Source: Hydractinia symbiolongicarpus
Lineage: Eukaryota; Cnidaria; Hydrozoa; Anthoathecata; Hydractiniidae
Length of the DNA: 64,000 bases
Assembly: GCF_029227915.1 (NCBI RefSeq)
Contig: NC_079876.1
Coordinates: 31,531,828 to 31,595,827 of the forward strand
Direction of reading: 5' to 3'
The notes below the pieces were generated by a model that did no database searches, was not told the origin of the DNA, and saw nothing but the letters and a program-made list of their open reading frames with translations. This document shows positions 12,689 to 23,341 of this stretch, one piece after another (the stretch's first letter is position 1; each line of letters begins with the position of its first letter). The position numbers and the translations under genes were made by a program.

Positions 12689-12731
12689 AAATTTATGTTT
12701 GGGGGTGGCGTGCGTGCGTGCTAAAACATCG

Positions 12732-12748
12732 CCCCCCCCCCCCCCCCC
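12732..12748. repeat. 17-nt poly-C run
   Basis: A run of 17 C follows a G at 12731, just upstream of RPL37. Length may be an assembly estimate, since homopolymers of this size are often miscalled. Confidence 0.8.
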
Positions 12749-12903
12749 AACCGCCGTGTTTTTGGTGGAAACGTTGCGCCCGTTGGTGTTAATATTCTAC
12801 GGAACCAAGTCAAGCAAATGCCTGTGAGGTCTGTGTTTTTGTGAAATCATAATGGGGGAACTTTGATCGTTCTTTTACTGTTCCAGCTTGTCAAAGGGCA
12901 ATA

Positions 12904-15900
12904 ATGGTAAGACTGGGTACTTAGATCTTTTAAAATCTTGGCTATGACTAAGTTATGCTTAGTGGGCTGAGTAATTTAAGCTCCACATTGCTTACACTGT
13001 ATGTAAATCTCCATATTTTCTGAAGAAATTGACTATTTGGTTAAGTATCTTAGAACTAAACATTCGTTTATGTTTACAGACAAAAGGAACGTCCAGTTTC
13101 GGAAAACGGCACAATAAAAGTCACACACTGTGTGTACGATGTGGTCGTAAATCATATCATATCCAGAAGAAGACATGTTCATCATGTGGCTTCCCTGCTG
13201 CAAAAATAAGAAGCTGTAAGTATTTTTTCTTGTTTTAAAGCTGTTAGTGTACAGAGGTACTATTTCGCCATAGGTACAATTTCGCCAGGAAGAAATAAAT
13301 TCTGTTCATGCCACAGTCAGGCGTTTACACTCACTTTTATTGATTTACGACTGTTCTATGGATTCATCTTAAATAAAATACAAGGTTTGGATTAGCGAAG
13401 CAAACTTCCGTGGACGGCTAAACCGTATCTTTCCCAGACTCGTGATTCACTGATCCTTTTTTTCCTCGTGACAGTGGTACAACTTCGCCAGACATCTTGG
13501 TAGATCGAAGGAGATTTACTTTGTAAAACCAATTTTTTTGCCTAGGCACATCACAAGGGACTTAGAGAATATTATTAAGCTGAGTTACATAGATTACCCA
13601 GAATATCTTGCTTCTTTTTCACAGTTGAAAACCTTGCTGGCGTAATTGTACCCATGCTGGTGAAATTGTACCACTCTGGTTTCCATTTTTTCCTGGCCAT
13701 TTGTGATACGCAGCCGGTTAGAATTTAACTTTATTTTTAATTGTTGGTGTCCGGCTATGTTTAATATCTAAAATAAGCCACAACAGGGCGGTGCAAAGCG
13801 ATAAGGTAGATACTATTTTTTTCGTAAAAATTGGTAAAATTGTATCATCATATGCCAAAATCTTAGTATTTCTTGGCAGGCGGGATGCTTCCCTTTGGTG
13901 TATAACATAGACTTTTCACAGTCAAACTACACAAACTTAACAAAACTAGCAAGTAAAAGCATGTTTATGTAACTAAGTGGCAAAATTTAAACAGTATCTA
14001 AAACATTAAAGGTTTTAAGGTGGAGAAAAAAAAAGAATTCTGTTTGTGCGATTTTACTGTGGCAAATAATTGACAATGCAAGGTTATGTTTTAAAAATAC
14101 AATGTCATTGCTAATTATAAAGGTTTATTATGTAAGCAGAAAGTAAGTTTTTCTAGACTGTAGCTAGCTAATCCATGTGCAATAGCTTGAAAATTAACCA
14201 AGGAATTGTTATGGTGTAGACTTCTCTGCATAAGTTCTTTGGCAATCATTGACATATTTTTGTCTACCACTCAGAACCATGAATTTTAGTATTTATTATT
14301 AATTACTTAAACTCCATAGAAATGAGTTTTAATGTTTACGTTTTTACGGGATTCTTGCGCATGTGCAGAAAAAATCAGAAAAATCGACAGGCAAAATATA
14401 TAAGAATATAGATCTGTACATCCGTGCTGTTTCAAGACCCTTGTCACTATAAACATTATTTCGCTTTTTTCTACTCTAGCCCCTTTTTTCTTCCTTTTAT
14501 TTAAAGAGGTACTGGACACAAGAGGACAAGAGATATTTCAAGTCACAATGTTGCTTTCTCCTGGACATTCACTGGTGCAAAACGCACATTCACATGATCA
14601 ATTATAATTTTCCTCAGTCTCTTAATGAAGAGAATGTTTTCTTCGGTACTCCAATAATTTTCCTCACAGCAAATAAGGAAATTATTGGTAAGGCATATCT
14701 TGCTGTCTACATAATTTGACAGCCTGCGTTAGTGCAACTAACAGTTGTTTCTAAATTATGGAAAATTTAAGCTTCAAACAATCTGCGTAGCCTGATGTCA
14801 GTGCAGGAAGATAATGTTAACTTCTATAAATCATTTTTATATTTTTGTTAAGGCTGCACACTTGATTAAACATGGTTCTTATAAAAATGAATATATATTA
14901 ACAAATTCTGCAAAATAATTATTAAATTTTGTAATAGTTTAACATTATCTACGATATGAAAAAAAAATTTTTTGGAAGTGGGAGGTAGTCCTGAAAACAA
15001 CTCGTCCTAAATGTAGTTTGTAGTTGCTGGTCTAAATTTATGTTGCAATTTTGTGATCATGAAATTACTTTTTTAAGCTTTAACACATTGGAGCAATATA
15101 AAGACATTAACACCCTGGGTGCCAGTAAATTAAAATTGAAACTAACAGGGCTTATAAAAGAGGACATTAAAAACTATGGTTATAAATAGAAATAGAAGAG
15201 GAAAGAATTACAATATGTTGAAAAAATACTTTCACTGGGTTAAATATGTATACAATTTGGTTCCTACTATATGGGGAGTGAAATTGATTTAGATGTTGAT
15301 TGATTTAGATTTAAATGAACTGATCAGAAACTTTGACTAATTTAATGATAAAAATGATATAATAGAAATTTTCACAAGTTCTTATTTTGTGAAAATCTTC
15401 ATAGTTTAGAGGGAGTTAAGCTCGACCTAATGAATATTCAAAATAATTTTTGTGATATCACAATTTCAACGTAATAAATTGATACGAAGCTTGTTCATAT
15501 TACCTTCAGAAATTTTAGGAGGAATTTAATTCTGTTTTTGTTAATGGAGTATAAGTCTCATACCTCTACAGCTAATCTTCTGTGATGAATTAGGAATTTC
15601 AGGATAAATTCCAGTTTGGAAAAAGCTGTGTAACAACGTTTATTGATAATTTACTGTTTGGTGCTTGAGTATTTCTTTCTTCAGTTTCTTTGGCAACTAG
15701 TTTGCTGAATGTGTGCGGTAAACCTGGCTCTTCTTTGGCTTTTCAACTGGTGCATGATAAAAATTCCAGAAAGCTTAAAAAACTTGTTCCATTTCAATAA
15801 ATATATGTTTGTTCATTGTTTGTATTTCTTTCATGTTTTTTTAGTCAACTGGGGATCTAAGGCCAAACGAAGAAAGACCACTGGAACTGGTAGAATGCGA

Positions 15901-15987
15901 CACTTGAAGAAAGTTTATCGCAGAGCACAAAACGGCTTCCGTGAGGGTACTGTTGCAAAATCGCAAAAGAGAAAAGCACAGTCGTAA
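12904..15987 (+). CDS. RPL37: 60S ribosomal protein eL37
   Basis: Exons: 12904-12906 (only the ATG), 13080-13215, 15845-15987. The product is 93 residues. It begins [18 protein letters not shown] after the Met and carries the two CxxC pairs of the eL37 zinc ribbon (CVRCG and CSSCGF). It ends with the basic tail [19 protein letters not shown]. Human RPL37 has 97 residues and its first intron also falls right after the start codon, which supports this start. The protein binds rRNA in the large ribosomal subunit. A pyrimidine-rich stretch (gttcttttactgttcc) before the ATG fits a 5' TOP-type promoter region, but the exact start site cannot be seen. Intron 2 is 2.6 kb and hosts a MITE. AATAAT/AATAC sequences follow the stop; no perfect AATAAA is seen next to it. 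Confidence 0.97.
13252..13679. mobile_element. MITE with GGTACAATTTCGCCA inverted ends
   Basis: The left end holds two copies of a ggtacaatttcgcca-like motif (13255-13297) and the right end holds the inverted counterpart twice (13637-13672). A further copy, ggtacaacttcgcca, sits inside near 13474. The end cagagGTAC / GTACcactctg pairing marks the borders. It lies in the second intron of RPL37. The interior has no open frame. I could not identify a target duplication. Confidence 0.65.
13680..15844 (+). other. rest of RPL37 intron 2, nothing recognised
   Basis: AT-rich intron sequence. Introns of ribosomal protein genes often carry snoRNA genes; I looked for a C box/D box pair flanked by a terminal stem and did not find one I could defend. 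Confidence 0.4.
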
Positions 15988-16144
15988 TTAGAAAGAAATA
16001 ATAATACCATCGCTACAAAATGTTGTTTTTATTTATTAAACCGCTCTTTCGACTGTGTCAGAATTTGCGGTCCCTCGGAGGAGTTTCTCTCTGTATGTCA
16101 AACTTTTTCAGTAGAATTCAAACATGCGATTGTTTTCAGATCGT

Positions 16145-16187
16145 ATCCTAACAGGAGTTATTAATATATAATAACTCCTGTTAGGAT
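16145..16187. repeat. perfect 19-bp stem hairpin downstream of RPL37
   Basis: The sequence atcctaacaggagttatta at 16145-16163 is perfectly mirrored at 16169-16187 around the loop atata. It lies about 160 bp after the RPL37 stop. It may be a tiny fold-back repeat or a 3' structure of a read-through transcript. Nothing flanking shows a target duplication. Confidence 0.8.
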
Positions 16188-17393
16188 TATCCTTAGAACT
16201 TAAAACATGCAACACAACTTTATTTCATCAAGAAGAATTATTTTGAATAATTTAGACACGTGACGATTCCGATTTTGTCGGATTTTACCCGAAAATCGGG
16301 AAAAAACGGATTTTCGGACAATTTTTGGCAATTTTTTATCCGATCCATGTAAAAACCGGAAGATATGTTAAATAACATTTATTTAGCTTTCAGAAACTTC
16401 AAACAGAATGTAAAAATTCGCTCTAGAACAAAAGTAATTATATTTTGTTCCTTTTGTGACGTACTATAAGTGTGCCAAGTTTGATTCAATTTGAACAATC
16501 CTATGAAAATTTATTGAGGGGGGGGCGAAATCCGCCCTCCCCCCCCCCGGTCATAGTATGTTCGAAAAACCCCGGACCGAATAGGGTTAACTAAGCGTCA
16601 CGCTTCAATACAAAAGCAATAATATCGGGAGAGCACAACAACAACAGCTTTCCCTTCCCGCGAAAAAATAATAGAGAATTCTTAATCCAGTGAAATGAGC
16701 AATTACAATGATTTGAATCCTGTGTGTTGAAAATGTCCCCACGACCGCGCAACGAAAGGGTAAATAAACAAATCACACCACTCCTTGGAAATGGTATTTT
16801 TGTTCTCAAAATTTGCTAGCCATAATTTTCGAGGAAACAATTGCACGGGTAGGTGGTGGTATACTTAGATTCATTTTTTGCGACTCCTTTCTAAATTTTA
16901 AGAAAAATCTCGCGGGAAGAATGAGTTCTAAAATTGAAAATATTTAGAATATAAACTTCGAGACTTCGTAAAATATAAGTCCCATATCTTTTGTTTTAAA
17001 ACTTTTTTTAAAGCATTTAGCGGGTGAATTTTCGCGAATGATCATTTTTCATTGATTCCAAAAAAGGTCATAAATGCGAAAGTTGGGGGGCGGAATGGGA
17101 CGTTTGCGCAATGCTAATATCACTGTTTGAAAATTTTTTGTCTCAGCCAGAGAACAAACGAGATAATTTGGTTAATAATTACTCAATTGAATCGTCGCGG
17201 CACACTTTAAACGCGGGACAGAGTCTCCTCGACACACCATTCCGTCTCGGCACTGATCCTGTCCCGTCTCTCAAGTAGAGCTCTTTTTTCGGAGCGAAAC
17301 TCGAAACATGTACTATTTGCGCGCGGGTATTTATTTTGCCGATTTTGTTGGCCTAATACACCAATTCAACATAGCGCGAGACCGCGTTAATAA
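16188..17393. other. repeat-derived intergenic sequence
   Basis: Contains short inverted words built from ccgattttt/aaaatcgg (16265-16350), G and C homopolymers (16518-16548), and a gcgggtgaattttcgcgaatg segment near 17025. The last resembles a TCGCGAA-type repeat also seen near 18470 and 58930. No gene is supported. Confidence 0.4.
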
Positions 17394-17510
17394 AAAAAAC
17401 TGGGTTTGGGGTAAACAAAACTAACCGAAGTTAGTTGCACAAGAAGGAAGAGGGAAAGAAAGTTGTAATTGAAGTTTTTGTGAGAACGTAGTTAGTGTTG
17501 TGAGATAACT

Positions 17511-17924
17511 ATGGAGTTTGAAATGATAGAGAAGATGAAGGTAGACGAGTTAAAGAGGGATTTGAGGTATTTGAGGATGAGAGGTCTGAAGGTTAGCGGG
17601 AGAAAATGCGAATTAGTAGCTAGCGAAAATAATGTTCCAGTCATCAAAACAGCAGAGGAGGTAGAGGTAGCTTTACATAAAGATTTCCAGGCTAAGCTTA
17701 CAGTCAGTGAATCTGGTGTTGTACTTCCTGACCCAAAGTATCTTCCTTTTGGATGGCTCTGTGAGAATGATGCCATAAAGTTTTGGGCATGCATACTGTA
17801 TGCTAATATATTCGATTACCTAATGTTTAACCCTAGTGAGCTTGGTAGTTCAGATTTAAATGACTACAAAAGTTCAAAAGCTTATAGCTATTTTAGTCAT
17901 GGCTGGCTCAATATTGTATCATAA
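17511..17924 (+). pseudogene. N-terminal part of a transposon SAP-domain protein
   Basis: 137 codons. Residues 5-35 (EKMKVDELKRDLRYLRMRGL then KVSGRKCELVA) form a SAP-like helix-loop-helix, a DNA-binding module. Further on, KFWACILYANIFDYLMFNPS and SSKAYSYFSHGWL look like the conserved start of the cnidarian transposon protein family that goes on to a SWIM zinc finger and a YqaJ-type nuclease region. That family assignment is from memory. The frame ends 17 bases or so after the GWL motif, where the opposite-strand gene begins. The segment between ELVA and ENNV seems shorter than usual, so a small internal deletion is likely. It is not expected to be functional. Confidence 0.6.
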
Positions 17925-18129
17925 CTCTCTGTACCCATTCCAAACGATTAGCTAAGTAACGAATGGTACTGGGATAACAAAACAGACGATATGGTGGTGG
18001 TTGACAGGAGGCACAAGTTTCTTTAGTTTGAGGCTGACTATTATGCTCTGTGCAAATACTTTTTCTCCACTTTTCCAATTTCCTTGTGTCATTCATACAC
18101 CCAACAACAGCACAGTAAGCAGGAACCAT
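17908..18129 (-). pseudogene. THAP-like zinc-finger fragment of a transposon protein
   Basis: Translation from the ATG at 18127-18129 gives MVPAYCAVVGCMND, followed by LEKWRKSICTEH, CASCQPPPYRLFCYPS and LEWVQRV. The CxxxxC pair near the start, the later C/H residues, a proline-rich FPS-like turn and a W before a basic stretch follow the C2CH layout of THAP DNA-binding domains. An in-frame ATG also exists upstream at 18175-18177. The frame runs out where it meets the + strand SAP gene. The call rests on the motif spacing only. Confidence 0.5.
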
Positions 18130-18233
18130 CTTTATAAGACGAGAGAGCCAAATAACTTCTGTCACTACTCTACTCACAACACAAGGTGATTGCCAGAGAG
18201 CAGTTTGTTTACCCCAAACTCGGCCCAGTTTTC

Positions 18234-19593
18234 CAGATAAAAATGGTAGCCGTTATGTCGAATTGGTGTATTCACAAAATTATGTACCGGCGAAAATGTT
18301 ATTCAAAATAACTTTTGGAGAAAAAGCAAAAAATGCTATTGATTCGTGAAAGTGCTTCATTTACACAAAGAAAATATCATAAGAAGAAGCATTAAAAGCA
18401 ATTGTGAAAATGCTTTCTTGAGAAAGGGTTTTACTTTCCAGAAATATTTGGTAATATATTTAACGTCATTCGCGAAAATTAACACCCACAAATTGTAGTT
18501 TTTCTCGATCCGTTAAGGTATTTATCACGGACAGGTTTTAGTGCCTTTCTTTGCAACATTTAAGAGTTATTTGCTACCGGCTGTTCTGTTCATCTCTCCA
18601 TCTCACCCATTGTACTAGAGAATACAGAATACTTTAAGCTTTTTACTCGTTCTCCTGGCTCTTCCATTCATTTTACCAAAATATAGACTCCTAATTCTGA
18701 ATTTTTTCGCTGTACTTGCTATTTCCTGACAACTGGTTAACAAGCTGATTGTGGTGGGTGTTAATAACTTCCTGTCTTTCATAATCGACACAAAGGTGTT
18801 TCCATTATACTTGTTGTTCGATTTTAAAGAGGTACTAATAAAAGTTCTAATAGACATGTTTCAGGGAAATTGTACATCCCTTGTATCCACAACAATTTCT
18901 GGCTATCGCAAATTTTTTTCTGCTTTTTATATTTCATTTTCCAGAAGGACCTAAACCATTTTCTTCGTTGCATATTTGAAATTATATCTGTTTCTGAAAG
19001 CTACGTTAAGCAGAATACATCTTTTAACTTAAATTACTGAATCTCCAACATACTCAAAAGTTAGTTTAACAAATTTCGAAAAAATCCACAAGTGGTAATT
19101 TAACGATTCATAATGCACATACTTGGTGTACACAAAGGTAAAGCTGCAACAAACCAGCAGCTTTAAGTGAAACTGTGCAGCCGTAATTTTAAATGAAAAC
19201 AGCGTAGTAAAGTTGTCTGTTACAGAACTGTGGTGTAACCAAAATGGTACTGTCATGCTTATCAATTTTTCACCAATAAAAGATTAGACATTGTAAAACT
19301 AATGCTGGATATTGAACAAGCAAGCAGTAAGATTGACAGCTACGACCTGAACAAATCCAAATTGTGCCTTTCAAGAGCTGTATTTTGTAGGCATTTGATT
19401 ATGTGAGTTTTCTAAATGGTTTTCACTACACAATACAATGCTGTGCTGATTCAGGATGCCAATACTTTGAAAAATTAATACTTACTTACTTACTTACTTA
19501 TACGTTTCGTCGCTATTATTCCAAACAAATTCGCCAGTTTGAAAACTGGAGCATATTTAGCGAGATACCCAGCAGGTTCTCTGGTTGGATAAC
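18234..19593. other. intergenic, no gene assigned
   Basis: Contains a TCGCGAAAATTAACAC-type repeat fragment near 18470 and a (CTTA)n run at about 19481-19500. A short open stretch around 19283-19405 (LMLDIEQASSKIDSYD) reads like protein, but has no splice context and is too short to call. Confidence 0.35.
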
Positions 19594-19689
19594 ACAGCCT
19601 CGTTCCCAGGGCAATTTTTTGCTTTTTGATATCAGAGACGGCGCGAAGAGATTGTCGGAAAGAGAAAAATGGGCCTGGAGACGAGGTTG
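19594..19689. mobile_element. 96-bp hAT-like MITE with 8-bp target duplication
   Basis: The ends acagcctcgttcccagg and cctggagacgaggttg are inverted copies. The 8-mer tggataac flanks the element exactly on both sides (19586-19593 and 19690-19697). An 8-bp target duplication is the mark of hAT-superfamily transposition. The interior is too short to encode anything. Its ends match the hairpins at 11015-11054 and 12584-12688. Confidence 0.85.
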
Positions 19690-20266
19690 TGGATAACAGA
19701 CCCCCTAAGTGTCGCAGACCCTGGCATGTCTTGATTACGTCACGATCCTTTGGATATCCGAGACGGTTCATGGGACCACCATACCATACTCCATGTCATA
19801 AAAATTTCTGTTAAAAACATGAAGTCGATGCGGAAGACGTTGTTAACAAAACCAAAAGGGCGGTACGTTTTAATTTTGCAGTTCTATAAATCATTTTGGG
19901 TGGTGGTATCGGGCGGAGATTACACGGTGAATTGTTTTAGTCAAAATAGCGCCGCGTGTTCATTCGACCATCAGGCCGCCGTAACTGTGAGTTGCATTGC
20001 TTGCTTGCTTGCAGATGAAAGTTTTGATGAGACAATGTATATGTGCCTAATTGCCAAGCAATTTTTATCTGCTAGGACAGTAGGGAAACGGCTTTCATGC
20101 TCTCTCTGGAAAGTAAGTGCATAGCTTAAACTTCACGGAAAGTGAAAGATGCGGGAGCTTTGTGGAAGACCTCATCCTTTTTATTCTGTTTTTCTGCTCT
20201 ATTCTAAAATATTGAGCACTCCTAGTACTTTGTAAAACACTGTCGCATTGGTACAGATTTTATATA

Positions 20267-20320
20267 TACAGTGGACTCTCTATAACTCGAATAGTTTTCG
20301 AGCTATAGAGAGTTTGGAGT
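20267..20320. mobile_element. solo palindromic end of a pogo/Tigger-like element
   Basis: After a TA, the sequence cagtggactctctataact is followed by the fold-back ttcgagctatagagag. A start of CAGTxGACTCTC with a palindromic continuation is characteristic of pogo/Tigger-type terminal repeats. I do not see the opposite end close by. Confidence 0.55.
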
Positions 20321-21008
20321 TTTTCCAAGTTTTTGTATATAAATTTTGTATATAAATGGCCGTTATTTTTCTCCTTTATATGGAATGGGGACGAAATCTT
20401 TCTTTGTACAGGATAAAATCTCGACTGTGTAGGCTAAGAACAGACTGACAAAATAAAAAATAGAAAATATTTTATCTCAACTTCAATACCACAAAGTCGT
20501 GTTTACGTTTTGTTAAAATGACATTCAAGTCATTTAAGACCCCTCACACATGTAGATATGAGACATTCGAATCAGTTAAGACTTTATTTACGTTTACAGA
20601 GCCAAAACATTCAAATTTTTACAACCCAGAAAGAGAATTTTGACACTTAAAAAATGTTTTTATGTGTTGAAATGTAAACTTTATATATTTGCAGAGTTGC
20701 TTCGACTGCTCCAATAACTTTATGACTCTATGACTCTAAAATTTACAAGACGTTCTCCTATTTATATATTAAAGATAAGATACTTTAGAATGTTCTAGTA
20801 TATTCCAGATGTTCTATATTTACTATTAGTAGTTTCTAGTATAGTTATCTTATTTCTGGAATATTCTCCAATGTCCCTTATATTTCTAGATAGTACACAA
20901 GGTTCTAGAATGTTCTTGCGGCAAGAGTGCCTATTTTCAACATTATGTTTTTGTGTTAAACGAGCACAAATATATTTGAGCATGTATACCAGTAAGAATA
21001 GCTACAGA
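20321..21008. other. intergenic, nothing recognised
   Basis: AT-rich. Short direct words (ctagaatgttct, gttctagtatatt) recur between 20790 and 20920, but no gene or defined element is visible. Confidence 0.35.
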
Positions 21009-21240
21009 TGTTTCATGCAGCTAGGTGGTTATAACTCTTGCACTTTGTGTAGGAAACCAGGGTTTGATTCTCCTTGGCAGCAATTCAATGTGGGTGAGTG
21101 AATGTTACCATATACCTGGTTTAACCCAAATACTCTAGGGCACCCAATCGAAGCCATGGCCCCTCTGGAAATAAAAGACATTGTATATCCTTCGATATTT
21201 GTGAGGCTAGCCATGTAAAATATGGACATCATCACTTATA
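21009..21240 (+). mobile_element. tRNA-derived SINE, degenerate
   Basis: A box A-like agctaggtgg (21019-21028) and a box B-like ggtttgattctcc (21061-21073) lie about 33 nt apart, as in a tRNA-derived RNA polymerase III promoter. A unique body follows (gtgggtgagtgaatgttacc at about 21090). Part of this body recurs at 50409-50434. The tail end is not sharply defined. Confidence 0.55.
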
Positions 21241-22668
21241 AAACAGTAATCAGTTACAGTTAGATATTGTTGACAAAAACTTTTATCATGTTTTGCAAAC
21301 TTTTTACACAAAAGTTTCTAAATGTTATATCAAAAACATTCCTTTTTATTTTTGGTAAATTTTTGCATACTTTACAGACTTTCTATGAATGAGAAGGGGC
21401 TTTTTGGAAATAGCACACAAAGTGTTATAAAAGTTATATAAATAACCCTATTTATACCATAAGGGACAAAATTGCCATAAAAGACATTCTTTTGTTAACA
21501 GAATAACTTCAATCACAGAAACTTTGTCAATTTTGCAAATTTTAGCCTTTTTCGCTTTTATTTATAACTTGAAATAGTTAAAATTTTGCTAGTTTTTCAA
21601 CTTGCAAAAGTTTATTTTCTAAAGTATTTTCCGCTAATGCTTTTTTATGTTATTCAGAAATTTGATTTAAAGTTTGAACATGTTTCAAACAAACTTTTGT
21701 TAATTTTTCTGTATCATTATACCCCCAGTTTTTATATGACATCTAAACATTAAGAATTTTGAAAATTTCTTTATTCTTAAAAGTTATTAATTTATTAAAT
21801 TAATATTAATTATTGATTAAAGTAGAACAGTTATTTATACAATAAACCTTTTTGACACATTGTGGTAGTGTTAGGGGAATTTGTTTTCACACTCAAATAA
21901 TGAGGCTAAATAAATACAGAGGTAAATATATTATGACAAAATAGCAAAATTTAAGTCTCAAATCAAAGGATAATTTTTTTGAATTTATATGTTCTTTGTT
22001 TTAAAAGATAAATAAGTTCTCTACGGAATAATATGTCTGTATGATAATACGAAGACTGTGCCTTTCTGTGACTCAAGGAAGATGGATGTTTTTTGTTTCA
22101 TTTGTTTCTTGTTTAATGTCTGCCTCAGGTAATAAGGACTGACATAATGCAAAGGAATTAAGTTTAGATTGGAAAAAGGTCATTCATATACCCGTCCAAC
22201 TAGCATGAAAAACGGGCATTAACTGAGAATGATGATGATGATCGTCAAAAGCACATGATCACATAATTTTCTTCATCATTGTTTCAAGCTCTATGCAATA
22301 GTAACTCAGTGGCCTCCTAGTGGAAACAATCCACCACTCAAAACTCATATTTTTAATGTCTCCATAAAAGATAGGAGTTTACTTGGGTTACAAATCTGTC
22401 CTGAAAAATGGTGCAGCTGTATGTAACACTTTTATTCATCTCTTACAATCTGCCATTTTTTTAAAATACAGGAACATACCTTAGTAGAACGAAGTTCCGA
22501 ATTCACAAAATTTCGTAAATTTTGATCAGATTCATAATGAAAAGTTCTTTCTGCGCAAATTAGTGCTTTGGAGAGAAGAGGGATGGAATAGTCATGAAAA
22601 GAGATAGGAGCATCACATAAACATCAAAAGTTAATTCTCTAAATCATCCTTATCAATTACAATCACAC
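21241..22668. other. intergenic, nothing recognised
   Basis: Very AT-rich sequence without an exon-like open frame. A short gatgatgatgatcgtc run lies at 22227-22242. Confidence 0.4.
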
Positions 22669-22971
22669 TATTACATTACATTACATTACTTTACTACTAT
22701 TATTTACCCAGGATAGCCTCTTCAGTTTTAATGAGGGTCCTGCGAAGGGGGTCCTAGCGCATTTAAAGATCCCATTTGAGCCACGAAAGTCGTGGAAGCA
22801 CAGCAATCGCTCAACTAGACAACCGCGTAAGATATCAATCCTATTCTCATGCTAAGCGCTAAGCAGAAAGGATAGATTCACACTTTTATACTCTCCGGCA
22901 TGACTCGGCCGGGGTTTGAACCCAAGACCTCCCGCACTGAAAGCGAACGCTCTACCAAAAGGCTATCAGTC
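22669..22971 (-). mobile_element. tRNA-derived SINE, about 300 bp
   Basis: Read on the - strand, the element starts near 22971. It has a box A-like tagccttttggtagagcg (22948-22965) and a perfect box B ggttcaaaccc (22912-22922), then a body of about 230 bp. It ends in repeats of TAATG (plus strand attacattacattac at 22669-22689), which is a typical simple-sequence SINE tail. The well-kept promoter boxes suggest a younger copy than the one at 21009-21240. Confidence 0.85.
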
Positions 22972-23341
22972 TAATTTTTGTAATCTCCATATAAAGTTGA
23001 AATCTTCTTATTCATGAAAATTCATTCAAGTAAGATAAAGAAAAAAAAAGTGAAAAAAAAAATCAGGAAATTGCTTTAAAATAAATACAATGTATTCCAA
23101 TTTTACAAAAGTTGTGTTTTTAAAATGACATATTATAGTTTTTCTGTGTTTTGTGTGTTGTTTTTACATCTATGTTGTTTTGTTGTTGTCCAGGGTAAGG
23201 CTTGCTTCAGAAAATCCAGGTTCTTTCTTCATTCAGTTTTTTGTACTATGTTGGACTGTTATTTCTGCTTTTATTATACTAAGAAATGACCTAAAATTCA
23301 CGTTGAGACTTAGTTAAAGAGGCGTAAAGTAATTTGGCATG
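22972..23341. other. intergenic, nothing recognised
   Basis: AT-rich spacer between the SINE and the next inverted-repeat element. Confidence 0.4.

Larger units (their letters stand above)
17394..18233. mobile_element. deletion derivative of a SAP/THAP-type DNA transposon
   Basis: A perfect 16-bp inverted repeat, gtttggggtaaacaaa, occupies 17404-17419 and 18204-18219. It continues outward as aaaactggg on both sides, with four extra bases on the right arm. Between the arms are the 5' parts of two genes pointing at each other: a SAP-domain protein on + and a THAP-like zinc-finger protein on -. Both are cut off where they meet near 17915. This suggests that an originally larger element with two convergent genes lost its middle. 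I could not find a target duplication that I trust. Confidence 0.75.

Noticed and set aside
22908-22971. Functional tRNA gene on -
   Set aside because: Boxes A and B are present, but the acceptor stem does not close and a long body with a TAATG tail follows, so it is a SINE head.
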